From positions 402,021 to 466,020 of the forward strand of contig PAVS01000001.1 of the NCBI GenBank assembly GCA_002713145.1: a DNA stretch of 64,000 bases. The letters run 5' to 3'. The notes under the pieces were generated by a model that saw only the letters and a program-made list of their open reading frames with translations, searched no databases and was not told the DNA's origin. Positions 57,048 to 64,000 of the stretch are shown in pieces (position 1 is the stretch's first letter; each line of letters starts with the position of its first letter). This DNA comes from Halobacteriovoraceae bacterium. Its GTDB lineage: Bacteria > Bdellovibrionota > Bacteriovoracia > Bacteriovoracales > Bacteriovoracaceae. Position numbers and translations under genes: made by a program.

Positions 57048-57706
57048 ATGGTCCTAGCGGAAGCGGGAAATCGACCATTGCTAACAATGTCGCTGAAAGT
57101 CTTCACCTGACTTATTTGGACACAGGGGCAATGTTTAGGGCAATTGCATTGACGTTAGACTCAAGATTGATAAGTTCAGTTGATACCACTGGTATTGAGC
57201 AGTCCTTGGCCAAAATGAAATTTGAATATCAACCTTCTGACTCTGTCTTGATTCAGATCGATGGTAAAGACCTTACTGAGGAAATAAGACAACACCACGT
57301 ATCTACTTTGGCTTCACAGTTTTCACAGGTCCCCCAAATTAGAGAGTTTCTGAAGCTAAAACAAAGAGAGATCGCCTCTGAAAAAGCCTCAATTTTAGAG
57401 GGGCGCGATATAGGGACTGTAATATTTCCCAATGCTGCTTTGAAGATTTTTCTTACAGCAAGACCTGAAGTTAGGGCAAAAAGAAGACTTGAAGAGTTAA
57501 AAACCAGGTCTCCGAATGAAAATTATGACTTACAAAAAATTTTAGCGGATATTGTAAAAAGAGATCAAAGTGATCAAAACCGCTCAGTTGCGCCTCTCGT
57601 TAAAGCAGATGATGCGATCGAAATTGATACCTCTGAGATGACGATTTCGGAGATTGTGGATCAAATCGTGGGACTTTTTAACCAAAATAAAAAAGATTTT
57701 TACTAG
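57020..57706 (+). CDS. cmk: Cytidylate kinase
   Basis: 228 residues. P-loop VIAIDGPSGSGKSTIANNVAES near 6-27, YLDTGAMFRAIAL near 32-44, DIGTVIFPNAALKIFLTA near 130-147 and RDQSDQNRSVAPL near 178-190 carrying the phosphate-binding Arg residues. Phosphorylates CMP/dCMP with ATP. Overlaps the previous gene by 28 bp, so it is translationally coupled. Confidence 0.96.
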   Translation: MGKSKVIAIDGPSGSGKSTIANNVAESLHLTYLDTGAMFRAIALTLDSRLISSVDTTGIEQSLAKMKFEYQPSDSVLIQIDGKDLTEEIRQHHVSTLASQFSQVPQIREFLKLKQREIASEKASILEGRDIGTVIFPNAALKIFLTARPEVRAKRRLEELKTRSPNENYDLQKILADIVKRDQSDQNRSVAPLVKADDAIEIDTSEMTISEIVDQIVGLFNQNKKDFY

Positions 57707-57744
57707 TCTCTTCAAGATTCATATCATGGAGGGAAGGAGTTTCT

Positions 57745-58749
57745 ATGATAGAGGCAAATAGGTTCGATGAAATTATTTCTCAATTCAAATCGTTAAAACC
57801 AATTTTGGTGGTTGGTGATGTTGGTATAGATAAATACACGATAGGTGAGGTAAAGAGAATCTCTCCAGAAGCACCTGTCCCAGTCGTTGAAGTGGTAAGG
57901 GAGTGGAATAAACTTGGACTTGCTGCAAACGTAATAGACAACCTAAACTCTTTAGAAGTTCAAAGTACTATTTGTGGGGTCGTTGGTAATGATAGAAACG
58001 CCGATCACCTGGAAGCTCTACTGGAAGATTCTAAGCTAAGTACCTGGGGGATAGTTCGCTGTCCGGAACGAATGACGACTTTCAAAGAAAGAATCGTGAC
58101 AGATGTGCAACAGATTTGTCGAGTCGATTATGAAACAACAGATAACCTTATAGAAGAAAGTATGAAATCCCTACTTCACAGAGTTTCAGAATTTGCTTCA
58201 TCCCACTCAGCTGTCATACTAGAGGATTATAATAAAGGACTTTTCTGTAAGGAGTTTACTTCTGAAGCAATTAAAATGATCCGCAGCGCAGGTGCATTCA
58301 TTGCAGTTGATCCATCAAGAGAAACAAATCCTCGTTTTTACAAGGGAGCAGATCTACTCAAGCCAAATAAAGTAGAAAGTCAGCTGATGGCTCATGCCCT
58401 TGGACACACCACCAGAGATATAGATGAAATCTCTAAAATTCTGATGGGAGAATTGGAGTTAAAGCAATTGATAATCACTCTAGGTGGAGAAGGTATGGCC
58501 GTTACTGAGCAGTCTGGTAAGACCAGTAGAATTCCAACTGTTGCGAGAGAAGTTTTCGATGTCTCAGGTGCTGGTGATACAGCTATAAGTACGATTGTTG
58601 CAGCGTTGAGCTCTGGAGCATCTCTTGAAGAAGCAGCTTGGATCGGAAATTGTGCTTCCGGAGTTGTCGTAGGTAAAAAGGGAACAGCACTTGTCACTCA
58701 ATCAGAACTTAAAAAGTTTTATAGTGAACTTCAATCAGTTTCAAGATGA
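57745..58749 (+). CDS. PfkB-family sugar kinase, RfaE1/HldA-like
   Basis: 334 residues. Opening ILVVGDVGIDKYTIGEVKRISPEAPVPVVEV near 20-50 is the substrate-binding motif of D-glycero-beta-D-manno-heptose 7-phosphate kinases (domain 1 of RfaE/HldE), and FDVSGAGDTAISTIVAAL near 271-288 is the PfkB anion hole with the catalytic Asp. It catalyses a step in ADP-heptose synthesis for LPS core. The second, nucleotidyltransferase domain of RfaE is absent. SD GGAGGGAAGGAG. Overlaps the DUF4416 gene by 4 bp. Confidence 0.85.
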   Translation: MIEANRFDEIISQFKSLKPILVVGDVGIDKYTIGEVKRISPEAPVPVVEVVREWNKLGLAANVIDNLNSLEVQSTICGVVGNDRNADHLEALLEDSKLSTWGIVRCPERMTTFKERIVTDVQQICRVDYETTDNLIEESMKSLLHRVSEFASSHSAVILEDYNKGLFCKEFTSEAIKMIRSAGAFIAVDPSRETNPRFYKGADLLKPNKVESQLMAHALGHTTRDIDEISKILMGELELKQLIITLGGEGMAVTEQSGKTSRIPTVAREVFDVSGAGDTAISTIVAALSSGASLEEAAWIGNCASGVVVGKKGTALVTQSELKKFYSELQSVSR

Positions 58750-59234
58750 GTGAACTTTCAGAACCTACCAAGGTAAGGTACTTCGCTAGTTGTTTGTTTA
58801 AAAGTGAAGTTGAAATTGAATCACACCTTACGTCGAAATTTAAAATTTTTGATGAACTTACTCCAAATTTTAATCCTTTGATCAGCTATTATGAAAAAGA
58901 GATGGGAGATCAGCTCGAGCGAAAAATTTTTATTTTTGATCAAATTAGAGAACGAGACTTTCTCATTGATGCGAAAATTTGGGCGCAGAATCTCGAAAAG
59001 AATACATCAGTGCAAGGCTCTAGAATTCTTAATATTGATATGGGCTACATTGCAAAAGAGCAAGTTTTGTTGGCAACTGGAAAGCCTTATTCCCATAGAA
59101 TTTATTTGAATCAGGGAGTCTTCGCAGAGCTCGTTTACACCTATAGCGATAAGACCTTTAAATCACTTCCATGGACTTATCCTGATTATCAACATCCTGA
59201 AAAAATCGCATTTTTTAATAAGTTTAGGCCTTAA
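58746..59234 (+). CDS. DUF4416 family protein
   Basis: 162 residues. Opening EPTKVRYFASCLFKSEVEIE near 6-25 and the ending MGYIAKEQVLLATGKPYSHRIYL near 97-119 match DUF4416, a cytosolic domain widespread in delta-type bacteria and never characterised as far as I know. Last gene before the aptamer RNA, overlapping the sugar kinase by 4 bp. Function unknown. Confidence 0.8.
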   Translation: MSELSEPTKVRYFASCLFKSEVEIESHLTSKFKIFDELTPNFNPLISYYEKEMGDQLERKIFIFDQIRERDFLIDAKIWAQNLEKNTSVQGSRILNIDMGYIAKEQVLLATGKPYSHRIYLNQGVFAELVYTYSDKTFKSLPWTYPDYQHPEKIAFFNKFRP

Positions 59235-59250
59235 ATTCCAGCATCGAATA

Positions 59251-59278
59251 TTGACCCGTGTTAATCTGAATTTACATC
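59251..59278 (+). promoter_or_regulatory. Weak candidate promoter for the aptamer RNA
   Basis: TTGACC at 59251-59256, 16-bp spacer, TACATC at 59273-59278. A good -35 but a poor -10, so the real start is uncertain. No FliA box is seen here. Confidence 0.35.
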
Positions 59279-59289
59279 ATGGTGTTTGT

Positions 59290-59393
59290 AAAACCCGTCG
59301 AACGGGCGACCATTTTTCCGAAAGGAGTGGGAGCAAAGCCTGGCCCTAAGTGGATGACACCATATGGGTTTGAGTCAGGTTGCCGAAACGGTT
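59290..59393 (+). promoter_or_regulatory. GEMM-I (cyclic-di-GMP-I) riboswitch aptamer
   Basis: The signature elements appear in order: the CGGGCGACC entry, a GAAA-capped hairpin (loop 59320-59323, with CC/GG arms), GGGAGCAAAGCC at 59329-59340 (consensus GGGACGCAAAGCC), TGGCCCTAA at 59341-59349, a second hairpin, and CAGGTTGCCGA at 59376-59386 (receptor). The outer stem can form between AACCCGT near 59292 and ACGGTT at 59388-59393; CCCGT/ACGGG (59294-59298 with 59302-59306) would compete with it. One base (C) of the consensus core is missing. Confidence 0.75.
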
Positions 59394-59579
59394 AAAAGAA
59401 GATTGCTCTTGGACATGAGGATATGTCTTTGATCTAACGGGTCATAAGTTGGTGGTGAGCCTACTTGTGAGAGTGAAATTCTTTTTGGGAGGTTTATTTG
59501 GGGCCATAGCTGCTCTAGCTGACATTCACGAGACATTATCTAAATGCCGGCAAACATTTGATATTGTCTAATAAAGACT

Positions 59580-59601
59580 TATAAAGCACTTCGCTTTTTT
59601 A
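59580..59601 (+). terminator. First terminator of the aptamer RNA
   Basis: AAAGC and GCTTT-type arms around ACTTC (59585-59597), followed by a T tract; a short stem, weaker than the next one. Confidence 0.5.
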
Positions 59602-59606
59602 ATAAA

Positions 59607-59637
59607 TCGAAGACCCCCATCGAGGGGTCTTTTTTTG
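59607..59637 (+). terminator. Second terminator of the aptamer RNA
   Basis: AGACCCC at 59611-59617 pairs with GGGGTCT at 59624-59630 around CATCGA, followed by T7. A strong intrinsic terminator ahead of pheS. Confidence 0.9.
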
Positions 59638-59701
59638 TATCGCTGCTTTTCCTACAGATATATTTTTGCTACTCTATTGCCCTTATATCAAAGGGATAAC
59701 A

Positions 59702-60742
59702 ATGGAAATTCTAAAAAAGTTAGAACAAATCCATAAGGATTTTGAAGGTGAGATTGAAAAGCTCTCAAAACAAGCGGATGTTTTAAACTTAAAAGCTAAT
59801 GTTCTAGGAAAAAAAGGAAGCCTCTCTGAAATTTTAAAATCACTTAAAGACGCCACTCCAGAAGAAAGAAAAGAAATAGGTCCAGCTTCAAATAGTATTA
59901 AACAAAAAATCGAGCAAGCTGTTTTAGCTAAGCTTCAATCTATAGAACTCGAAGAAATCAACCAACAATTGGCTAAAAATCGTATCGATATTTCTCTTCG
60001 TGATTCATTAATGATGGATGGCCTAAAAGCAGCAGGTGTTCATCCTGTTTCAGCCATTCAAAGAGAAATTGAGGATATTTTTATCTCTATGGGATTTGAT
60101 GTTTTAGATGGCCCTCATATTGAAGATGACTTTCACAATTTTGGAGCACTAAATATTCCAGAAACTCACCCCGCAAGAGATATGCAAGATACTTTCTGGT
60201 TTAAGGATATGAAGCATCTCCTTCGAACTCATACCTCAACGATTCAAGTTCGAGGAATGGAGTCTAGAAAACCGCCTTTTAAGTTCGTAGGCCCTGGAAA
60301 AGTTTTTCGATGTGAGAGAACAGATGCCACTCATGAAATGTGCTTTCATCAATTAGAAGGAATGATGGTGGGGGAGAATATCACTGTTGGTAATCTTATC
60401 TACTTTATGAAGACATTGCTTAAAGAAATCTTCAAAAAGGATATGGAAGTTCGATTACGCCCAGGCTATTTCCCATTCGTTGAGCCAGGCTTTGAGCTTG
60501 ATATCCGTTGGAAAAAACCTGGTAAAGGGGAGTCAAAGCATAGTGGTTGGTTAGAGCTTCTTCCTTGTGGAATGGTTCATCCAAATGTTCTTCGCGCAGG
60601 AGGAATTGATCCTGAAAAGTATAACGGATTTGCATTCGGACTTGGTCTTGATCGCCTCGTGATGGTTAAGTATATGATTGAAGATATTCGCCATCTCCAC
60701 TCAGGTGATCTTCGTTTTAACTCTCAATTCTCAATGATTTAA
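59702..60742 (+). CDS. pheS: Phenylalanyl-tRNA synthetase, alpha subunit
   Basis: 346 residues from the ATG at 59702, which has AAAGGG 6-7 bp upstream; a start at 59666 lacks a site. The N-terminal coiled-coil (1-90) and the class II catalytic core: GLKAAGVHPVSAIQREIEDIF near 108-128, ETHPARDMQDTFW near 157-169, FKFVGPGKVFRCE (motif 2) near 196-208, and FGLGLDRLVMVKYMIEDIR (motif 3) near 315-333. Charges tRNA-Phe as an alpha2beta2 tetramer. Ten bp from pheT. Confidence 0.98.
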   Translation: MEILKKLEQIHKDFEGEIEKLSKQADVLNLKANVLGKKGSLSEILKSLKDATPEERKEIGPASNSIKQKIEQAVLAKLQSIELEEINQQLAKNRIDISLRDSLMMDGLKAAGVHPVSAIQREIEDIFISMGFDVLDGPHIEDDFHNFGALNIPETHPARDMQDTFWFKDMKHLLRTHTSTIQVRGMESRKPPFKFVGPGKVFRCERTDATHEMCFHQLEGMMVGENITVGNLIYFMKTLLKEIFKKDMEVRLRPGYFPFVEPGFELDIRWKKPGKGESKHSGWLELLPCGMVHPNVLRAGGIDPEKYNGFAFGLGLDRLVMVKYMIEDIRHLHSGDLRFNSQFSMI

Positions 60743-60751
60743 GGATAACTC

Positions 60752-63178
60752 ATGTTAATTTCTCTTAATTGGATAAATGATTTTGTAAAACTTCCTCAGA
60801 TGGATGCTGATGATCTCGCGAACTCTTTTACAATGACAACTGCAGAAGTTGAGGAAGTGAAAACAACCCTTCAGCACTTAAAAGAGATTAAAGTTGCTCA
60901 GATAAAATCTCTTCGTAAACATCCTGAAGCGGATAAGCTTAATCTCGTCACTTTCGATTTCGGTGGGAAGGAAGTTAAAGAAGTGGTTTGTGGAGCTCCC
61001 AATGTTAGAGAAGGATTAAAAATTCCTTATGCGCCTCTAGGTACGACTCTTCCAAATGGTCTCACATTGGAACCAAAAAAGATTCGCGGAATCTTATCCG
61101 ATGGAATGCTTTGCTCTGAGGTAGAGCTTGGAATAGGAGAAGGTTCAAGTGGACTGATGGAGTTGCCATCGGATGCTAAAATTGGAACCTCAATGCTTGA
61201 GTTTTTAGGACTTACCGCTGATACGATTATTGATGTTGATAATAAATCACTCACTCACAGACCTGATCTTTGGGGACATTATGGACTGGCGCGTGAGTTT
61301 GCAGCAGCTCATGAAGTTGAGCTTGCAAAACCCTTTAACCCAGACTGGGAGAAAAAGCTTGAAGCAAAGTTCTCAAAAGACCCTTCCCCTATAAAACCGA
61401 AAGTTGAAACTGATTCCAGTTGCCTCGGATATTGGGGACTTTCAGTAGATAATGTGAAAGTTGGTCCTTCTCCACAGTGGATGATCAACAGACTAGAGGC
61501 ATGTGGATTGAGATCTATCAATAATATCGTTGATATTTCAAATTACGTTATGCTCGAACTTGGTCAGCCTCTTCATATTTTTGACAGAGATCTCATTGAG
61601 GATAACGTGATACATATTAAAACCGTTGGAGAAGAGACCACATTTAAAACTCTTGATGAGTTTGATCGAAAGCTCATCCCCTCAGACACAGTGATTACTG
61701 ATTCAAAGAAACCATTAGTTCTTGCCGGAATTATGGGAGGGCTTAACTCTGGAGTAAATGAAAAGACTTCAAAAGTATTTATCGAAGTCGCTAACTGGAA
61801 AGCCGATGAAGTAAGGAAAACGTCTACAAGACTAGGGCTTAGAACTGATTCATCTCAACGTTTTGAAAAATCTCTGGATACCATGCAAACTTATCGAACA
61901 TTGCTTCGAACCCTTGAATTGATTTTTGAACTATGCCCTGAAGCTAAGGTTGTAGGTAAACCAGAGTATGATGGAGATGATCTTTCGCTTACAAAAAGAC
62001 TTTCTATAAATACTTCTGCACAGAGGATTACGAGTGTTTTAGGTCATGATGTCTCAGAAGAAAAAATTATTGATATCTTTCAGAGGCTAGACTTTGAAGT
62101 CGAAAAGAAGGGAGCGGATTTAAAGGTAACACTTCCGACCTATAGAACAACTAAAGATATTGAATATGAGGCTTGCCTTGTAGAAGAGATCGGACGAGTG
62201 ATCGGCTATGACAATATCACTCCAGTGAGTCCAATGACTGATATTCAAACCACAAGACTTGATGCCGCAAGAACGATGCACAGAAAAGTCCAAGACTTTA
62301 TGACTTATCATGGTCAGTCTTTAGAGGTCATGACTTATCCGCTTATTGGTGAAAAGCTTTTAAAGAAAGCACTATGGCCTGTGATGAACGAAGAGCTTGT
62401 TCTTGTGAATGCACTTTCTCAAGATGCTGATCGTATGAGACCTTCTTTAATTCCCCATGCTTTGAATACTGCTGCCATTAACTCTAAAAACTATGAGAGT
62501 TTTAATTTCTTCGAATTAGGAAGAAGTTATCTTCCTGACTCGAAAGCATTTTCAAAAGAACGTTACCAGATACTTATTGGGCGTTTTCATAAAAAAGAAA
62601 CTCCCTTTATGGACGTTTTAAACACAACGGAAAAGCTTTTAAGATCTCTTAATATCCCATTCGATTTCACTGCAGAGACAGGAAAGTTTGAAAACCCTCT
62701 CATGTCTAAAGAGTGGGGTGGGGCTCATCCATTTGAGCAAATGAATATTCGTATCATGGGAAAATTTCATGGTGTCGTTAACTCTGCTCATCCAATTGTG
62801 ATGAAGCAATTTAAAGCGAAAGGCTTTTTTAGTTTTGCCGTTATCGACATAACGGACTTTCATGAAAGAGAAATAAAGGCAAAAGATAAGTATACTCCTA
62901 TCTCAAAGTTTCCAGCTTCGCGTTTTGATTGCACCGTTGTTGTTCCTGCTGATCAAGCTGCAGCGGCCACTTTAGACGTGCTAAAAAAGGTTAAAGTAAA
63001 GGAGCTTACTGACAGAAAAATCGTAGATGTTTTTGAAATGGATTCAGGGGAGAGAGCTGTTACGGTATCTGTTCTTTTTGAAGATCCAAATCGAACACTC
63101 GACTCAGATTTCATAAAGGATTCTGAAGGTAAAGTTGTAAAAACCCTTGCAGAGGCTGGTTTCCCATTAAAGGCTTAA
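60752..63178 (+). CDS. pheT: Phenylalanyl-tRNA synthetase, beta subunit
   Basis: 808 residues, usual for long bacterial PheT. N-terminal tRNA-binding OB fold (1-160, EVCGAPNVREGL and GILSDGMLCSEVELGIGEGSSG), B3/B4 (about 210-400, NIVDISNYVMLELGQPLHIFDRD, the phenylalanine-editing region), the B5 domain near 410-475, the class II-like core and the C-terminal ferredoxin-like anticodon-binding domain (near 715-808, SKFPASRFDCTVVV). SD AAGGATAACTC. In operon with pheS. Confidence 0.98.
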   Translation: MLISLNWINDFVKLPQMDADDLANSFTMTTAEVEEVKTTLQHLKEIKVAQIKSLRKHPEADKLNLVTFDFGGKEVKEVVCGAPNVREGLKIPYAPLGTTLPNGLTLEPKKIRGILSDGMLCSEVELGIGEGSSGLMELPSDAKIGTSMLEFLGLTADTIIDVDNKSLTHRPDLWGHYGLAREFAAAHEVELAKPFNPDWEKKLEAKFSKDPSPIKPKVETDSSCLGYWGLSVDNVKVGPSPQWMINRLEACGLRSINNIVDISNYVMLELGQPLHIFDRDLIEDNVIHIKTVGEETTFKTLDEFDRKLIPSDTVITDSKKPLVLAGIMGGLNSGVNEKTSKVFIEVANWKADEVRKTSTRLGLRTDSSQRFEKSLDTMQTYRTLLRTLELIFELCPEAKVVGKPEYDGDDLSLTKRLSINTSAQRITSVLGHDVSEEKIIDIFQRLDFEVEKKGADLKVTLPTYRTTKDIEYEACLVEEIGRVIGYDNITPVSPMTDIQTTRLDAARTMHRKVQDFMTYHGQSLEVMTYPLIGEKLLKKALWPVMNEELVLVNALSQDADRMRPSLIPHALNTAAINSKNYESFNFFELGRSYLPDSKAFSKERYQILIGRFHKKETPFMDVLNTTEKLLRSLNIPFDFTAETGKFENPLMSKEWGGAHPFEQMNIRIMGKFHGVVNSAHPIVMKQFKAKGFFSFAVIDITDFHEREIKAKDKYTPISKFPASRFDCTVVVPADQAAAATLDVLKKVKVKELTDRKIVDVFEMDSGERAVTVSVLFEDPNRTLDSDFIKDSEGKVVKTLAEAGFPLKA

Positions 63179-63195
63179 AATTAACTAAGCAGAAA

Positions 63196-63723
63196 ATGAA
63201 ATACTTTTTTCTGGTGAGTATAGGCTTTATCTTTTCGGGTTTACTTGACCCCATTCAGTATGTTTTTCCTGACTATGCCGCTGATTATGCACGCTACACT
63301 GCCGAGTCAGCCTACTGTGCTCAACAAACTCTTAATGAAATTTCAGATGGCTTCTTTCCAGCAACCCTAGGCTGTCAGCCAACATTTTTTCGTTTGAAGT
63401 TAGCCGGTTTTATGGCGTTGAGCGGAATTATTCCCAGCTTTCTATATCTCTTGTTTACTCCATTGACTCAAACAAAATCCGGAAATTTATGGAATAAGCG
63501 CAAGCCGATCTTATCAGTTGTCACAATTATTCTCCCTTTATTGACCTTACTTTCACCTGGGGTAAATATATTAGATGCCTTTGAATTGAGCTCTAGGGCC
63601 CATATAGAGACTTTTGAAAGACCTATTATATTTAGCGTCGCTGCTTACGCGAGCATAAATTTACTGTACCTCTTAGGCGTGTTTTTTCGTCATAGATTCT
63701 ACGTTTTAGGCCCTAAAGATTAG
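63196..63723 (+). CDS. Small integral membrane protein, unknown
   Basis: 175 residues, about four hydrophobic helices: near 3-20, 70-88, 108-126 and 147-165. Two Cys (YCAQQ near 41 and LGCQPT near 59) lie in the first extracytoplasmic loop and may pair. I know no family. It starts 18 bp after pheT ends and is probably the last gene of that operon; an A/T-rich inverted repeat (TATCTTTTTT/AAAAAAGATA near 63738-63758) follows. No function proposed. Confidence 0.55.
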   Translation: MKYFFLVSIGFIFSGLLDPIQYVFPDYAADYARYTAESAYCAQQTLNEISDGFFPATLGCQPTFFRLKLAGFMALSGIIPSFLYLLFTPLTQTKSGNLWNKRKPILSVVTIILPLLTLLSPGVNILDAFELSSRAHIETFERPIIFSVAAYASINLLYLLGVFFRHRFYVLGPKD

Positions 63724-63758
63724 GGCAAATTTTTTTTATCTTTTTTGAAAAAAAGATA

Positions 63759-63787
63759 TTGACGTTACCAAGGCAAATCACTAATAT
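63759..63787 (+). promoter_or_regulatory. Strong sigma70 promoter, probably of an rRNA operon
   Basis: -35 TTGACG at 63759-63764, 17-bp spacer, -10 TAATAT at 63782-63787, with an A/T-rich tract upstream (UP-element-like). Start near 63794. No protein gene follows within the window. Confidence 0.75.
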
Positions 63788-63793
63788 GCCTTT

Positions 63794-64000
63794 CACTCGC
63801 GAACATGTTTGAGAATGACAAGTAAGCATTTAGAAAGACGATTTTTAAATGTTTAACGGTTCGCTCGCTCTCAGAAAAGCCTTTGGCGATTTTGAGGCAA
63901 AGCTCTTTGACAATTGAATAATGAGAAAAGAAATTTAGTCAGACCTTCGGGTTTGATTATAATTTAAGATGAGAAGGAACCCGTCAGTAAGATGATTCTT
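63794..64000 (+). other. Leader of a probable rRNA operon (16S gene beyond the window edge)
   Basis: The transcript region from about 63794 has no ORF. At 63902-63912 GCTCTTTGACA resembles boxA of rrn leaders (E. coli TGCTCTTTAACA), preceded by a GCCTTTG...CAAAGC inverted repeat. The region between promoter and end carries no 16S sequence as far as I can read, so the 16S would begin after 64000. The rRNA assignment is inference. Confidence 0.55.

Larger units (their letters stand above)
59275..59636 (+). ncRNA. Free-standing RNA with cyclic-di-GMP aptamer (merRNA-like)
   Basis: About 360 nt without a protein-coding frame, followed by two terminators and then by pheS with its own leader. The 5' third is a GEMM-I cyclic-di-GMP aptamer (separate entry). 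The remaining ~200 nt contains a GGACAT/ATGTCT hairpin near 59411, and a long stem (59531-59546 with 59555-59569, about 14 pairs) before the terminators. Such a long RNA downstream of a c-di-GMP aptamer, with no ORF, matches the abundant 'merRNA' reported in Bdellovibrio attack phase. Ends and level are inferred; no homology search was possible. Confidence 0.7.

Noticed and set aside
1..64000. tRNA genes, CRISPR arrays, insertion sequences, prophage genes
   Set aside because: Read through all intergenic regions; none showed a tRNA cloverleaf, repeat-spacer pattern, transposase or phage structural gene.

Overview
The window looks like chromosomal DNA of an AT-rich, diderm predatory-type bacterium, most likely Bdellovibrionota (Bdellovibrio and like organisms, perhaps the Bacteriovorax side). 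This rests on gene content and style: a Gld-like ABC operon with a DUF4340 gene, CarD, a Tol-Pal accessory operon, DUF4416 and DUF4398 genes, many secreted proteins of unknown family, FliA-like promoter boxes, and a free-standing cyclic-di-GMP-aptamer RNA resembling the merRNA described in Bdellovibrio. I see no insertion sequence, prophage, CRISPR array or tRNA. The assignment is an inference; no 16S sequence lies inside the window.

Layout. 1-6.6 kb: a DHH phosphoesterase (cut by the window edge), then a five-gene ABC/auxiliary membrane operon and a truncated haemoglobin. 6.8-11.9 kb: thymidine kinase, hypoxanthine phosphoribosyltransferase, a GHMP kinase, a DUF429-like protein, a cation exchanger and small membrane proteins. 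11.8-17.6 kb (minus): an eight-gene run pal - DUF4398 - cpoB - cytochrome/metallophosphatase - tsaD - rsmA - smpB - DUF2203-like. 17.6-18.0 kb: an intergenic region with a near-perfect sigma54 promoter and an apparent ~95-nt small RNA with an exposed anti-Shine-Dalgarno segment. 18.0-33.5 kb: mostly housekeeping genes (formimidoylglutamase-like, metallo-beta-lactamase-fold, sucCD-ndk, carD, gltX-glnS-response regulator, enolase), with a secreted zinc peptidase, a cupredoxin and a lone CpaF/TadA-type ATPase.

33.5-50.7 kb is the accessory heart of the window: a beta-barrel-like protein, a C-terminally anchored secreted protein, three prepilin-like proteins with large Cys-rich C-terminal regions, three large exported proteins that share a C-terminal F-x-[IV]-I-S-x-R-Y signature, an Arg/Tyr-rich exported protein and an M15 peptidase. 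Promoter boxes resembling those of FliA (sigma28) lie before the signature-bearing genes. I infer an attack-phase cell-surface or pilus-like system that has no named family I recognise.

50.8-59.2 kb: murein-related genes (YiiX-like papain-fold protein, dipeptide epimerase, lytic transglycosylase) mixed with slyD, a CoA-transferase-like gene, a DUF255 protein, chorismate-mutase-like, cmk, a heptose-kinase-like gene and DUF4416. 59.2-59.7 kb holds the cyclic-di-GMP aptamer RNA with tandem terminators; pheS-pheT follow; the window ends in what looks like an rRNA-operon promoter and boxA leader.

A second theme is translational control: enolase, a thioesterase and a cupredoxin gene have inverted repeats that bury the ribosome-binding site in a predicted hairpin.
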